Shown here: one piece after another, positions 14,901 through 27,325 of the stretch
Layout of the letters: every line of letters begins with the position of its first letter
How positions within the stretch are numbered: the first letter of the stretch is position 1
DNA from: Latrodectus hesperus
Lineage: Eukaryota > Arthropoda > Arachnida > Araneae > Theridiidae
DNA length: 64,000 nucleotides
Direction: 5' to 3'
NCBI GenBank assembly: GCA_037975125.1
Contig: CM075850.1
Location: forward strand, 70,227,890 to 70,291,889
Position numbers and translations under genes: made by a program
The notes under the pieces: model-generated
The model's database searches: none
Told to the model about the DNA's origin: nothing
The model's input: the letters and a program-made list of their open reading frames with translations, nothing else

Positions 14901-15047
14901 AATTAATTTCAATAAATCATCGTGGAAATGGGAAGGATTAATTGAAAAACATTTTCTGAAGTATTTGTAGAATTTCATACCTTTGTTGTCTCCATTAGCA
15001 ACTGACAAGAGCAGAAGCCCGAAGTAGATCAATCTCATCGACGACAT
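2805..15047 (-). CDS. Secreted phospholipase A2 (PLA2-A), four exons
   Basis: The product would hydrolyse the sn-2 ester of phospholipids outside the cell, using Ca2+. The four coding exons are 14981-15047, 12305-12449, 5215-5342 and 2805-2962, joined in phases 1, 2 and 1 with GT-AG introns of 2531, 6962 and 2252 bp, giving 165 codons without internal stops. Visible parts in order are: a hydrophobic signal peptide (residues 1 to about 19), a short basic segment with RRSRR (about 26-30), the Ca-binding loop YGNYCGLGGSG (53-63), the active site CCQSHDYCY (72-80; His76 and Asp77 correspond to His48/Asp49), and CLCD (125-128; Asp128 corresponds to Asp99). Ten cysteines fit the five disulfides shared across group I/II enzymes. 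The Cys27 position is Asn. Group I-like secreted PLA2s occur in arthropods as venom, digestive or immune enzymes; nothing here tells which. It appears intact. Expression is not shown by the sequence. Confidence 0.93.
5215..5342 (-). CDS. PLA2-A exon 3 (active-site His/Asp)
   Basis: The exon is 128 bp, entered in phase 2 and left in phase 1. The acceptor is TTTCTATAG before 5342 and the donor is TGTG|GTAGGC at 5214. It encodes CCQSHDYCY with the catalytic His and Ca-coordinating Asp, then a charged segment ending in the conserved Thr-Cys-Gly. A longer open frame across the acceptor exists but reads intron sequence. Confidence 0.92.
5880..6240 (+). pseudogene. Harbinger nuclease (HARBI1/ALP1-like), catalytic middle deleted
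   Basis: From ATG 5880, about 70 codons resemble the N-terminus of Harbinger nucleases, including a Lys-rich stretch, WAKNWLLQR and FLNYMRMNE. The frame stops at 6108-6110. The bases before 6240 encode a second piece, LIREKFANYFVSNEGKLPWQ, which resembles the C-terminal end of these proteins. The DDE catalytic core that should lie between them is missing. It cannot be active. Confidence 0.75.
6603..6745 (-). pseudogene. MADF-domain fragment, second Harbinger gene
   Basis: From ATG 6745 on the minus strand, FIEVYRDEPCLLH and NDYTNKIKR resemble the start of a MADF/Myb-SANT-like domain, the DNA-binding partner encoded by PIF/Harbinger elements. The frame stops at 6617. Shifting by one base near 6640 restores a typical continuation (SAYEKLLKI), so there is a frameshift. 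Upstream, 6746-6990 is noncoding element sequence. Confidence 0.65.
7886..8660 (-). pseudogene. LINE RNase H domain and C-terminal Cys/His motif
   Basis: The open part 8401-7886 shows FQWIPSHVDIGGNEIADTLA, typical of the RNase H C-terminal half, and a CPKCHGHQASPEHIL Cys/His motif near the end. In the adjoining sequence (about 8460-8402), TDSRSSIQHL carries another RNase H Asp and is separated by a stop. This is a decayed copy. Confidence 0.75.
9042..9803 (-). pseudogene. LINE reverse transcriptase, C-terminal part
   Basis: On the minus strand, GFPMGTVLSPTLFSLYL (around 9585-9535) matches the G-x-PQG-x-x-LSP motif of LINE reverse transcriptases. FADD at 9483-9472 is the catalytic box. An open stretch at 9389-9042 covers the thumb region. 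The pieces are in different frames and the N-terminal half is missing because of 5' truncation. Nonfunctional. Confidence 0.75.
10566..10828. mobile_element. Mutator-like MITE, copy A
   Basis: This 263-bp element has ends GCACAGATGCCGTATAAT and, inverted, GGCACATATGCTGTATAA. It is flanked by AAATTATTC (10557-10565) and AAGTTATTC (10829-10837), a 9-bp duplication with one mismatch. It contains no open frame and has a poly-T run near the left end. It is also present in copy B (43321-43578), so it predates the segmental duplication. The 9-bp target duplication is typical of the Mutator superfamily; this assignment is inference. Confidence 0.7.
11337..11681 (+). mobile_element. LINE 3' stub with coding end and CAA tail
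   Basis: This 345-bp insert in intron 2 of PLA2-A is absent from copy B (near 44087). AACTATTATTTAC (11324-11336) and AACTATAATTTAC (11682-11694) flank it, a 13-bp duplication with one mismatch. The plus strand encodes the last ~100 residues of a LINE polyprotein, including CYRCNFHQASLDHLLSC, up to TAG at 11647-11649. The tail is AACAAC. Its C-terminus ends in DLLDLV, much like the LINE at 7847-9803, so the two are related families. Confidence 0.85.
12305..12449 (-). CDS. PLA2-A exon 2 (pro-segment and Ca-binding loop)
   Basis: The exon is 145 bp, entered in phase 1 and left in phase 2. The acceptor is TTTGCAG before 12449 and the donor is GATGG|GTAACG at 12304. It encodes a basic stretch (RRSRR), an N-terminal helix and the loop YGNYCGLGGSG that binds Ca2+ in secreted PLA2s. 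The 3' third, from the loop onward, matches copy B exactly apart from one residue, while the helix part differs at many replacement sites. Confidence 0.92.
12537..12588. repeat. Compound microsatellite (CA)n(CT)n(TA)n
   Basis: A CA run passes into CT and then TA, just upstream of PLA2-A exon 2 in intron 1. The matching place in copy B (around 44925-44965) lacks the repeat and is shortened. Confidence 0.85.
14981..15047 (-). CDS. PLA2-A exon 1 (signal peptide)
   Basis: The ATG is at 15047-15045, read on the minus strand. The 22 complete codons give a classical signal peptide with a Leu-rich core and an Ala-Asn-Gly end, a likely cleavage zone around residue 19. The donor is AAAG|GTATG at 14980. 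The first ATG was chosen because the hydrophobic core follows at once; a second in-frame ATG lies three codons later. Exon 1 and the roughly 100 bp upstream are nearly identical to copy B (one visible difference in the 67 coding bases), unlike the later exons. Confidence 0.88.
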
Positions 15048-17209
15048 CTCTGTTTCTTTCTTAGCAGGTAAATAAAAAGTGCGCTTGCGCTATCTCGTTC
15101 TTGCGTCACCAGTATTGATTTGACTTGAAAACCAGCGTAGGTGGCGTTAACAATAGAACAACTTGTTAGGCTAAATGTAAGAGAAGCAAAATATTCTATT
15201 TAAATGTTAAATTCTTTTTTACTTAATTTATTTATTTCCTTTAAAATATGTAAATGCACTGAATATTTGTAATTTTCTTATCAATCGATTGATTGCCTAG
15301 CTAAAATTTTGTAAAGTAACACAAATAAACGCATTAAAAGACAATGTTTTTAAAAGTAAAAGATTACTTATTATAAAAGATTATTTTGCAAACCGAACCA
15401 TTCAATTCACCCTATTTTGTATTAGAATTTAAACAGACATTAAAAGCTGCTTATCATTATTTATTAAGTTTTAATATTGAAAAAATTCAATAAGTTCATA
15501 AATGATATTTTCAGACATGTAAAATAGATTTTAATTTAGCTGTAAAATTGTTTATGTACATAAATGAGATTTTGGTGAACAAAAATTATAATTCATAATC
15601 ATAACTTTTTCTTCATGAATATTAACATGAACATTGTTTGAAAAAATACACATATTAATAAAATAACGATTTTATATGTATTTTCAATCATGTGTTTAAC
15701 AAATATAACAAGGCTGATATCCGAATGGGAGAGTTTCAGTGGATTAATTTAATGGATGAACTTCAAGTGATAACAAATATTTTCTTCGTTAATAGAAAAA
15801 AATTAGAGAATAGCCATATTATAAACAATGAATCTATTTAACTGGTATTTTAACAGCTAATACTGTATTGATATTTTATATTTATTAATGAAGTATTAAA
15901 AGAATATTAATATTTAATAGAAATAACAGAATTTAATGATAAATATTCGCAAAATAGGTAACAGTAATATTGAAGTTATATTATTCAACGTGGAATTCTT
16001 GAAAAACAAATATATGTAAAGCATTAAAAACTATAATAAAGAGTATCTTATAATATCTTAAAATATCTAATATATGGTGAAGGAATAGCCATAATATATA
16101 AATGAATTATAAATTTAGTTATATAAAACTTTTTTAAAACGGAAATAGACATTAACTTTACTTAGCCTAGATTTTTTATCCTGACAAATAAGAAATAGTT
16201 ATTCAAATAAAGATCAAATTTCGGTTGATTAAGAAATAAAGATATAAATCTTATATCTTTATATTATGGTTTCTTCCTTTTGAACTGATATGCCAATATC
16301 GTAGATCGGCAATCGCTTTTGATAGTAATGAAAAAAAAAACTATGACAGAGAATTACATTGGTTTTAGCAATTAAATAACCTATAAAATTCTAATTCCAT
16401 TGTCACTGACGTTAAAATCATTAACATTGAAATCTCATTTAAGAAAACAGGTTATAACTAAAAATGCCACCTTAAATGTTTTAAGAGTTTAATAATTCAA
16501 CAAAATATTTAATGATATCAGCTTTTATATAAAATCTATATAAAAAATTTTAATTCTTTACGCATTCCGGGAAAAAATTTAAATCACAAAGAATATCCTA
16601 CAATTATTTGAAAAAAGTAAGTAGCATATCATGCTTTCAGAATAAGACAGTTAAAAACTTATATTTTTTAATTCTGTGTTTATAGAGATGATAAATAAAA
16701 CAATGAAAATTATGATGAAAGGTGTATTTATAAGCATGATATACTGCTAAAACAATGAAAATTATAAATAAATTAGGATACTCATATTTGAATTTAAAAC
16801 AAAAATGAATTTAGAATATTCAAAACTTTATGCAAAGATTCTTCAAATATATCGCATAATCTAACTAGTAAAAAAACTTTCCAAAAATTTGGAAACTGCA
16901 ATAAATTCAGTTAATCTAAAAATGAATAAAACATCATTTAAAATTAAATTATATGACTTAAATATTAATTATTTTGTGTAATTTAAAAATTTTTATTAAT
17001 ATAAATTATTTGATAGAAAGCTGCATTTGAAATTTAAAATCTAAAAAGAAATATTGCGCGTAAGACTTTTTTCCCATCTTTTTTAAAACATTTTTAAACA
17101 AAAAGTATTATTAAACTTTTTTTTTCAAAAATAATTCAAGTCTTGTTAACTTCTCAAAGTTAGCTCTTTTTCATCTCTGGTGGAGTAACAGTAAATATCT
17201 ATCAGATAA

Positions 17210-17345
17210 TTATGTTCAATATCTAACATTATGAATAAGTTAATGTTCTCATAATAAAATAATGTTTTAGATTAATATTTCTAATAATATTATTATCATT
17301 AGAACATTAACAAAATAATATTATTAGATAACAATTTTTTTTGTT
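17210..17345. repeat. Imperfect inverted repeat shared by copies A and B
   Basis: ATCTAACATTATGAATAAG... on the left and its approximate complement ending TATTATTAGATAAC on the right form arms of about 50 bp around an AT core. The same structure lies at about 49400-49530 in copy B. It could be a small MITE or simply AT-rich palindromic sequence; no clear target duplication is seen. Confidence 0.4.
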
Positions 17346-17799
17346 ATGCGAGCTAATATTTTGTTGAGTTAATTTATAAGTGGAAGTTATAAATGCAAAT
17401 AGAGACTTAAAAGTGGAAAATTATGAATATTTTCAGGCATATTTTCATGTTAAAAAAGTTTATAAAAATGTAAACTTACTTGTTTAAATTTCTACCCAAT
17501 GGTAAACATGGGCGTATCTGCTGAAACTCATTAAGTGAGATCTTAAAATAAGTATTGCTTATTATATATTATAGTATTGCTTAAATAAGAATAAATTGTA
17601 GGAAGAGCGTATTGCCTGCGTGAATTGGCCTTTAACAGATTCTTTGATAGGAAAAGCGAGATTAAGTATTTACTCAGCAGGTTGAATTGTTGAAATAATA
17701 AACGTAAGTGAAGATGTCATTATCATAGTATCTTGTGAGTTTAGGATTAATTTTTTCATATTTCTACCAAATGAAGACATTGTGTCTGTCACCATACCT

Positions 17800-18475
17800 A
17801 AAATTATTCATGAAAAATTGCCCATGAAATAGTTTGGGTTATATTTTTCAACCAAGCACCAATTAAAAAAAAAGAATTAGAATTATTAAAGCTTAAAGAG
17901 GATGACCAAAGATGTGTCCGAAATTGTAAATGATGTGAAAATTTACTAACCATTATTTGACGTTCCAAATCTTCAAAAGAATAAAATGTGAGTATTGGTA
18001 AAAATGACATTTCTTTAATGGTGAAAAGACAACATACTATAAAAAAAATAATGCATGCATTTTCTTCTGAAATACAGGATTTGTTAAAGCTACCAAGTTG
18101 AAAAGACAGATGTCAGTCTTAGTTACTTTCACATTACTAAATAGTATCCAAAAATTCTGTATGTAATAACGTAAGAGGAATCCTACTCCACCATGACAAT
18201 GCATTTTCTTATTTAGCAGGACCCACCATTACAGTTCTGGAGCAAGACTCATCAAAGTAATAGAACTTCCACATTATTTACCCAAATTATAATATGGTAT
18301 TTCTTATTTTAATCTAAAAGAGAACTTATATGGGCATCATTCTTAATTTGAAGAAGAGATTGAGGGAATTGTAAATACATTCTCTTCATTGATTCAAAGA
18401 AGAGAATGTCTCGAAGCACTTGAAATTTCAGAAGCAGAAATGCGTTGTTGGTGGAAGAAACTACTTTGAATGTAT
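17800..18475 (+). mobile_element. Probable decayed mariner-like remnant
   Basis: Around 18187-18245 the plus strand reads LHHDNAFSYLAGPTITVLEQ, which resembles the second-Asp region (HHDNA) of mariner transposases. Broken traces follow in shifted frames (around 18300-18460). The block is missing from copy B, where 49935 joins sequence equivalent to 18475. No inverted ends were found. It may be an insertion in A or a deletion in B. Confidence 0.4.
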
Positions 18476-18861
18476 TTAAAATGTCGTAAATATAGTTTTA
18501 AAGTCTTTAGGGGTATGATAAAAATTTTCAGAATGATTCCACTAATATTCATTTAATGTCTTGCATCCTTAATTAAGGCTATTGTATAATGATTTCTGAT
18601 AACAAAATTCTAAAGTTCTGTATCAATACAATTGACAATAGATTTTTTTTGTGAAATATTGATTTATTTTGATTTCTATAATGGGTGAAAATATATTGAT
18701 AATTACCATTCTCAAAGTTAGAATTCATATTGAAAAGCTATTCGTATTCATTGTGGCAGTGTTATTCTTTCAACATTACTCTTACTGATGTCCATACTGA
18801 TAATTCTTTACATACAAGTGTGTTTCACATCTTATACACATATACTACACGCGTTAAATGT

Positions 18862-18962
<101 letters not shown>

Positions 18963-21629
18963 ATGAATATCTAAGAACTTTAAATCTTTTAAAGATAATT
19001 TAAGAAAAGATGTACTACATATATTCAATTCATATCTTATTTCCAATACCTATAACTTTTAATCGATTAAATGAGATATATTATACGATAAATAGTTTCT
19101 TGATTATTTTCCAGCATTTTTTTTTTATGAAGAAGGAATTTAACAAAAAATTTTATTCCGAAAATTTCTTTTAAGAAATTTTTACAGAATAATACTTATA
19201 AAAAGTTTATTTGCTTTGATATTATAATTTCATAAAAACTTTAATATAAAAATTTCAAGAGGAAAATCTTTCACTCATTCTCACAATGATCTATGAAATT
19301 TTTTAAAAATGTTAGACCAATAAAATAAAATTCTTTATTAATAAAATGATCTGCTTATAGAACATGATGTATCATTTGTGGAATTTTTACTGCTTCATAA
19401 TTTATGAAACATTCAAGCAACCGATTAACATTTGAAGACTTACCTTTTTGTTAATAATTAATTGGCAATATTTAATTTGCAACAAGATATGATTTTTGAT
19501 AAAACTTTCTTCACGGCATCTTCAGAAACTTGTTAAAAATAGTTAAAAAAATCGAGCAGTTTCTTCAGCGTGATAAATCATTCTGGACGTTTTTGAACAC
19601 CATTTAAAGTTTGGCTATTTGTTCTCATATTAACATCTGTCTTCGACTGCAAAATTAAAGTAAATTCAGAATCGTCAGAAATTTGAAAAATAACACCTGC
19701 GCAATAAAATGTTTGGATTTCATTCCAGACATAAATGTTCTCATTTTCTTAAAGATGTGTTTAACTTCTAATTCATAAAAATTATGTCATTCAAATACTT
19801 TAGTTATTACCGTTTTGATATTGAATAATAAAAAGTCAAAATTTTAACTAAATTTTGGGCTTGTTCCATAAGCCTTTCAATTATAAATTCCAACAAAGAT
19901 ATTTGTGTAAAATTAAAGTAAAACTTGCAAAAGCTGTATTTTAGTTTTAACAAATATATAACTTTATTTATTTCTAAGTAATTGTAATTAAACACACTTC
20001 AAATTTTGATAACTTTATACTTGTAATATATTTTTATAAATTCTTAATTTTATTCTGAGTTAATTATGGTTTTGCAAGTACATTCGGCAGTTTATAAAAT
20101 TTACTTGATAATCTCTGATTCAAAATACAGACATTTTTAAAGAATAGGAAGTCTGATTATCGTAGAACGTAATTTAATTTTTAGTCTCTTTAAAAATATT
20201 CAGCTATCAAAAAAATATCAAAATTATTTAATAATGTAATGTTTTAGGATTTCTAATAATCAATATATCTATTTAGATAAATACTGTTACATCAGAGAGT
20301 TTCTTTTGATAAAAGCAATTTCCTTCCTTTTAAAAGCATATTATTTTATAATTTGGGGAGTATAGTTGATAATTAATTTACTGATATTATTCAAAAGAAA
20401 TTAATAAGAAATCATTACACAGGTTACAGTTTTAAAGTTTAACATTCCTTAATAATTGGTTATATTTAGAATTTTTATTGCAAGAAACGTATGTTTATTG
20501 TCGAAGATAACAAGAGGAATGAAAAAGAACAAAGATTTACTATTAATCATTTTAAATTATTATATGATTACATACTTTAGGAAGCAAAAATTCAATGATA
20601 TAATAAAAGTATCTAATATTTTTATTATATTAAAAATTTATGTAAATATTATCAGAAATTAGAGGAATCAAAACCTCATTTTTGTTTGTCTTCTTTTTTA
20701 GTGAGAATCGTGTTAAGAGGCCAGTATTTCATTAAGCACATAATGCAATCTTGTCTTTAAATTTCAGATTAATTTTTATAAAGAATTGAAATAGTTTGCC
20801 TATTTTGAGACATTAATTTTGGTAGCATATTTCAGTATAATGGATGAGATTGCGATTCAAATATTAATTATATAATCAAATATAATCTGTATAAATAAAA
20901 TACTTATATTTTATTTGTTTTCCAAAATATTGTCTGGAGTTAAACTGAGAATTGAAAGGCATGGAATGAACTTTTTATCGGGAAATTCATCCCCTGACAT
21001 ATTAAAAATACTTCAAAATTTTAATTACAGTATTGGTAATTCGTTTTAAACTATGGATTTTCATTCATTGTGTGCATTTTGCCTTGATTCTGATGGTTTA
21101 AAATATTCTGCTGCAATTTGTCTCGTTCTTAAGCAACCCTTTCTTCAAGACATACAAATGTGGTTCTTTACCTCTTTGAAAATTTTATTTGTTCCTTGCA
21201 TAAACTTGTTTGCGGTTTTTCAAATTCATCATTGATCGGAAATACATTGGAACACCGATGAAATGAGTCCCAAATTCAGTATTTAATGACTTTGTAACTA
21301 AAGGGAACTTTTAAGCGTTCCACAACTCATTTAATTTGCTTTTCATCAATGTGTGGAACTTCTTTTCATGGTGCAAAGAGGCATTTTGATCCCAGCTATG
21401 AAAACATCATTAAACTGATAAATATCTTATTTTTCTAAAACTCAAATTTAAATCGGAAGCTAGATTTGTGTTTTCCTCCGGAAGCTACTACCAGTAAAAG
21501 ATACGTGGTGGGCCTCTCTCCTTTACTTTGTAACCTTAGAAAATAATATGCCATTTTGAAAATCGAAAACCGAAATTATGTGAATTGGAAAAAATATTGA
21601 AAGGAAACAAAATATATAAAATTCAGAAA

Positions 21630-21687
21630 AGATTGTTGAATGTAGAATAATTATCTTAAGATTGTTGAATGTAGAATAATTATCTTA
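21630..21687. repeat. 29-bp direct tandem repeat
   Basis: Two adjacent identical copies (21630-21658 and 21659-21687), each beginning AGATTGTTGAATGTAG. A recent local duplication with no evident function. Confidence 0.9.
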
Positions 21688-22829
21688 TAAGAAATTACTA
21701 TAGACACTCGTTTTTATGAATTTCTAATTTATGAATACTTACGATTTTATGAACTAGTGATTTATACTTAACATGATCCCATTGATGTAACGATAATTTT
21801 AATTCCCATTTATAAATTGATATTTTGGGAAGTATCTCTTTTTGTGAACTAGTTTAGTTTTTTAGTTTAGTGTTTAGTTAACTTTGTTTAGTGAACTAGT
21901 TAGGAAGTAAGCTAGTTTAGTTTTAGTTTTAATTTTCATGCATCTTTCTTTACGTTCTTTTTAGCATTTTATTTATTTATTTATTGAATTTTATGGTTGA
22001 GAAACTTAGATATTTTTATTTGTAAATCAAAAATTTCGTAGAGTTTTTCCCACCAAATTTAACTTCCGTCTAATAAAATATGCATCAGAGAAATACGGCT
22101 GGATTCAAATGCAAATAACGAAGTTACTTTTGCAAGAAGTGATCATGGCTTGGAACCGCCTTATGAAACTGACATCCTTGACGCAATGTACATTTCAATC
22201 TATATGTGTGACTTGTTGTGACAGTGTCTGCTTGAAATGGAGTATGTTCCAAATATAGATTGAAACGATATTTAGAACATTTAAACATGCGTCTTTATTA
22301 TAGAAACCACTGTAAATGAAGAAAATCAGGAACATTGACCTGACGATTTGAGTTTATACGAGTTACTCATCCATAAACTTCGACCAGAAACTCATTATTG
22401 TTTCAAATTTCAGTTACGGAATTTTTTAATGTGCTCAGATGAATTTGTATAGAAGAGAAATATCGAGCGAATAAATAATTGAGAAAATAATAAATGAGAA
22501 TGAAAAAGAACGTTTCTGATATCAAAGAAAAAGGAAATGACATGGTGCTGCGACCGTTTACAAATCAAACAGGTGAATGGCTGGTAAAATTGAGGTACTT
22601 TTTTCAGAAAAATTACAATAAAATACTTTCTTAGGTAAAAAAATTAGTAAAAATATGTTTTTAAATCTGTAATTTTGAAAAAAAAAAGAATAAATGAATA
22701 TTTTGCTGGTTTTTTCATCAATAAAATGAATAAAAATTGCTTTTAAATATGAGATAAATGCATACTATTTCTCAACAAGTTTTTGTACTCCTGTCATAAA
22801 AAGGAGAACGTTAGTTCACCATCAATAAG

Positions 22830-23110
22830 TCAGGATGAAGTCTTTAAGATTAGCATTTACATCGGATATTATTCAGGCTGTTTTGTGATGACGGTAGGTA
22901 TTTTCTTCCACACTGCAGGTAGAACATAGGTCAGTTCAGTCACTGATTTTAAATGACAATATTTTTTTTTTTTAGTTCTTCACATTAGTGTTCAATAATG
23001 TTAAGATCCAGGTTGTGAGCCAACCTCTTTGATCAGCATTATGACGTAAATTCATCTTCGCCGAGCTTCCATATTAGCGTCAGGAACGCATGTTGTTTTT
23101 GTGGTTCAGT
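22830..23110 (-). pseudogene. Decayed Tc1-type transposase end
   Basis: On the minus strand around 23020-22985, HNLDLNIIEH resembles the SPDLNPIEHLW motif of Tc1 transposases. Further on (about 22920-22850), WKKIPTVI resembles their C-terminal segment. Stops and frameshifts are frequent, and no inverted ends were found. Confidence 0.45.
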
Positions 23111-23644
23111 ATTCTCATTGCAGATGTTAAACCTCATCATTCGAAACTTTGATTTGACATGTCAATGCAGCTATTTTTACTGTTATTCATTTTTTTCGGT
23201 CTTTCTATTGTTAATTAAACCCATTTTTTGGATTTAATGATCAAAGGCTTGTGGTCAGAGAAAAGACCAATACTAAGCAAGTATGAACAATGTTATCGCA
23301 GATGATATCACCGAATAACAGTTCTATACAGTTTTGTAAATTCATGTGAATATGGGACAGTGAAAGAATGTGATTCATTTGAATCAGTTTGAATAGCATT
23401 TAAAGCGCACATATCATTTAAAATTTTACTATACTTTATCTTATATTATGATATTGTTGAACGAAAATATTGCATTAGAAGATCCAGAAACGGGTAAATA
23501 AATGAATTTTTGTTTTCCAAAATAAAGTAATTTCACACTGAACCCGAATTGAATCAGAGAAGCAGAAAATTACAGTCAAATTATAAATCCGATACAAATT
23601 TTTAAATGGAAAAAAAAAACACTTGTAATCATGCAACTTGTATG

Positions 23645-23800
<156 letters not shown>

Positions 23801-25130
23801 AAACGATATTCATATACATATTTTTCAAAAGCTAGAGCGTTTTGTAAATTACTGAAAAATGACTGTAAATTTAAGTCAACACTATAAATTTTAAATTATT
23901 AAGCAAATTCTTTAGAGTGAAATTTTCCATGGTGTATCAGCCCAGTGGCATGATGGGGCGGAGAAAAATCAAATTCATTCAATAAGCAAATGGTATACCT
24001 GTAAAACTGAAAAACTATCCGTTGTATTTATCAAGCTATTATTTATTTTACATTATTATGGTAGCACATTAATTAATTGATGTTTGAATGCATAAACTAT
24101 ATATAAATTTCAAAATAACGACCAAAAACAAATTTTTGGTTACTATCATTTGGATTTTATTCGCACATAATACCATTACAATGTGATTTAAAATTTTAAT
24201 AACTCATGTTGATTACATTTTATCAGCTTTAAGTAAAAATACAAAATTAATAAATATAAATACTTAAATATCTTTGTATGTATTGATTTGTAACAAATTA
24301 AGAAATAGGCGCAAAAATTTGTATAAAGAGTTATAAAATTATTACAAAACTTCTAATATTTATTTATTTAGTTGAGTAGATTGTTGAATAATTTTACTTC
24401 ATTTTTATTTATAAATGGTTTATGTATGATAGTGAGAAATTAAGACATGAAATTTAATGCCTCAATTTCCTATTCCAGTAACTCTCAGTGACTAAAAAAT
24501 ATGAGAACTCTGATTTATAATTTAATGTTTTGGATTCCTTATTAATGTAATTAATACTTCTAATAATTTGAGTATTTTTTTATTTTGTATTAAAATTAAA
24601 ATAAAAAACGTTTATTTTGCTCATAAATATTAATAAATTTATTCTAAATTTAAATGATAATTTATAACAAAAATAAAACACTATTTTATATTAAGGATAA
24701 ATAAAACACCTTAAATTAAATTATCTTTTCGGGAAGTTTGTTTTACAAATTATTTTGCTTGCTTTAAACACAAACAAGTTCAAAAAGAGATAGTAAAATT
24801 TTTTTTAACTTAATGCACATTACATTTGAGTATTATTGAAGACATTGATATGAACAGTAGCAAAATACTAAGTGAAAAACTGTTTTCATTTAGTAATAAA
24901 AAATTATGTGATTGCATAAATTTTTACTGAGAAACACGCATAACTTATGATTAATAGTCTTAATTTTCACATGTTTATAATAAAGAATGAAGTTCTTGCT
25001 TCATTTAAAAAAATATGTTGGAAAAATTTTTTGTTGATATAGATATTCCATTTTCATGTGAAAGTGATAACAATTCAAATTATTTCTTTGACCAATAAAT
25101 GCTCCTGGTGGTTTAAATAAGCTTAGAAGG

Positions 25131-25325
<195 letters not shown>

Positions 25326-27136
25326 TAATATTTAAGTATTTTGATTTAAATTCAAGCAGGAATAGCAAGCTTTATATATAAGTTGAATCTCTCTGTTAAA
25401 TGAAAAACAAACTCATTTATAATTTTCAATAATTGAATTTACCATGAAATATTGATTTAATGATAGTGGAACTGATGGTGAATTAGTTTAGGCCTTCCTA
25501 ACTTTAAAAAGAGTATATTATAAATTTAACTTTTGACAATGTCGGAGACTTTTGTTTTTCCACATCACAATTTGTCAAAAAAAACCCAATTTTCTTTTAT
25601 AAATCTTTTTATTGTTATACATGTTTTCAAATTTTTACCAAACTGAATCCCGTTCATCTTTGTTAATTTAGATATTTTTTATATGAGATGAGAAAAAGTG
25701 AGATTCCCTTTTCTAAAGCTTATGACATGCAAATAATTATAATCAATTTTTAATTTTTTTAAAGCTTAAAAATTGTTGGTAAAAGAAATATTGGATGTAA
25801 TCACATTTCATTTCAAGGCTTCATTTTATTATGGGTTAACTTTTAATTTTGCTGATATAAAATTTGTATCGATATAAAAATCCAACAAATTGATTTCTGA
25901 AGTTTGTGAAAAATATAATTTTGATATATTGATTATAATGACTTTTTTTAATCAAATCCTTATTGAAACACCATGTTTTAATGGGTACAGGTAATTTATC
26001 ACGATGATATCATAAAACTATGAAATAAATTAATATTTTTCAACAAGTAGAAAAATTTAAAGAGTAAATTTTGAAAGTGCACTGTATAAACAAAATATAA
26101 TTTTTTTTACACAGCATTTCATACATTATAGACGCTGTGTAAACAAAATATACTTTGAATGGTTGCTTTAACTTGATGAAAAATTTTGAGCCAAGAAATC
26201 TAAAATAAACATTTCAGATATAAAAGCTAAAGAAGAAATAAAGGATTCAAGTTTTATGTAGCTAAATTATTTTTTAGAATTAACAAGACACATACACAAA
26301 TATTCTTTAAATAAAAAATGATATCATTTTTTTTTTGCTGAAATGTTTTGCCTTTTTAAATTTTTCTATTCAAATATTTCTTATTGAGCAACAATAAGAT
26401 GAAAGAGTAATATTTTGATTTTCTAATATAATTACGTTTCTATAATAGGTAGTTGCTTCCAATAGATTAGCGAGCTTTCCCGTGATCTAGCAATTAATGC
26501 AAAAGACATATTCAAATTAAAAAAAAAACTATTGTGATTTGAGAAAATAACAATACTTATTATTTTTAACAGTATTTTCTATTTGCTTAGCTTTGTTCGA
26601 AAGCAGTTTAGCTCAACAAAATGAGGTCACATGAATAAATCTACAAAAAACAAATCTAATGAAGTGTCTAAAGTTTGAAAATTTCCTTTAGTTATAAATA
26701 TAATAAGTACTGTTTTCGGTACTATTTTCATCCGCATTCCAATGCATTTACTATGGGAGGAGTATTAGGAACAGCGAAAATAGTTCGCTGATGTAAACAA
26801 AATCAATTTAAAAAATCGATAAAAAAGTAAAATTACTTTTTTAAAAATTACTTTATAAATTCAACATCACACCAATTTTTCTCTAATCCTTTTCTTTTTT
26901 GATAAAGGAGAAATAATCACTTGCTCTGAACTTGAAATGAGCAAAGTTCCAGAGCGATGCGCATCGCAACTTTAAGATAAATTTAATGAGTTGAAAGCTG
27001 CTTTTACTACTTTTCGAATTATTTACAAATACTGTGATTACAGTATCAAAGTTAGCATAGCTTTAGTTTTATATTACCCAAAAATTATTTTTTTTCTAAT
27101 GTCTTACTGCCCTTAGGATATACCTATTCAGCGTTA

Positions 27137-27325
27137 TGATGGGCGAAGATGCTGGTATCTTATACAGTGGGACACCCAGTGGGTGCGCGAAAAACAAGGA
27201 ATAAAAAAAGACAAACACAGAGAGAGAAAGGAACATCCATGCCCGGACCAGGATACGAACCCGGAACATACTACTTCGAAGTTAGCGACGCTAATATCTC
27301 CGCCATTGGTCGGCTCCAAAAACTA
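27137..27325 (-). mobile_element. tRNA-derived SINE, minus strand
   Basis: Read on the minus strand, a box B-like GGTTCGTATCC (27261-27251) follows an A box-like segment with TGGCGGAGATATTAGCG (27306-27289) at tRNA-like spacing. It differs clearly from the base composition around it. It is not a functional tRNA gene: the acceptor stem does not pair well and a non-tRNA body of about 110 bp follows. The promoter would be internal, for RNA polymerase III. Confidence 0.65.

Larger units (their letters stand above)
450..18775. repeat. Segmental duplication, copy A
   Basis: This stretch aligns colinearly with 32655-50206. The sequence shows the same PLA2 exons, the same intron sequence and the same order, with intron identity by eye from about 90% to over 97% (for example 3354-4980 against 37930-39600). 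Copy A is interrupted by insertions missing from copy B: 5569-7037, 7847-9803, 11337-11681 and probably 17800-18475. It lacks copy B's insertions at 35321-37778 and 39670-41118. The right limit is not a true end, because 18430 to about 19470 also matches the third copy (52240-53070 and 63920-64000). Boundaries are read by eye and may be off by tens of bases. Confidence 0.93.

Noticed and set aside
27250..27325. tRNA gene candidate on the minus strand
   Set aside because: Only the internal promoter boxes are tRNA-like; the acceptor stem does not pair. Listed as a SINE.
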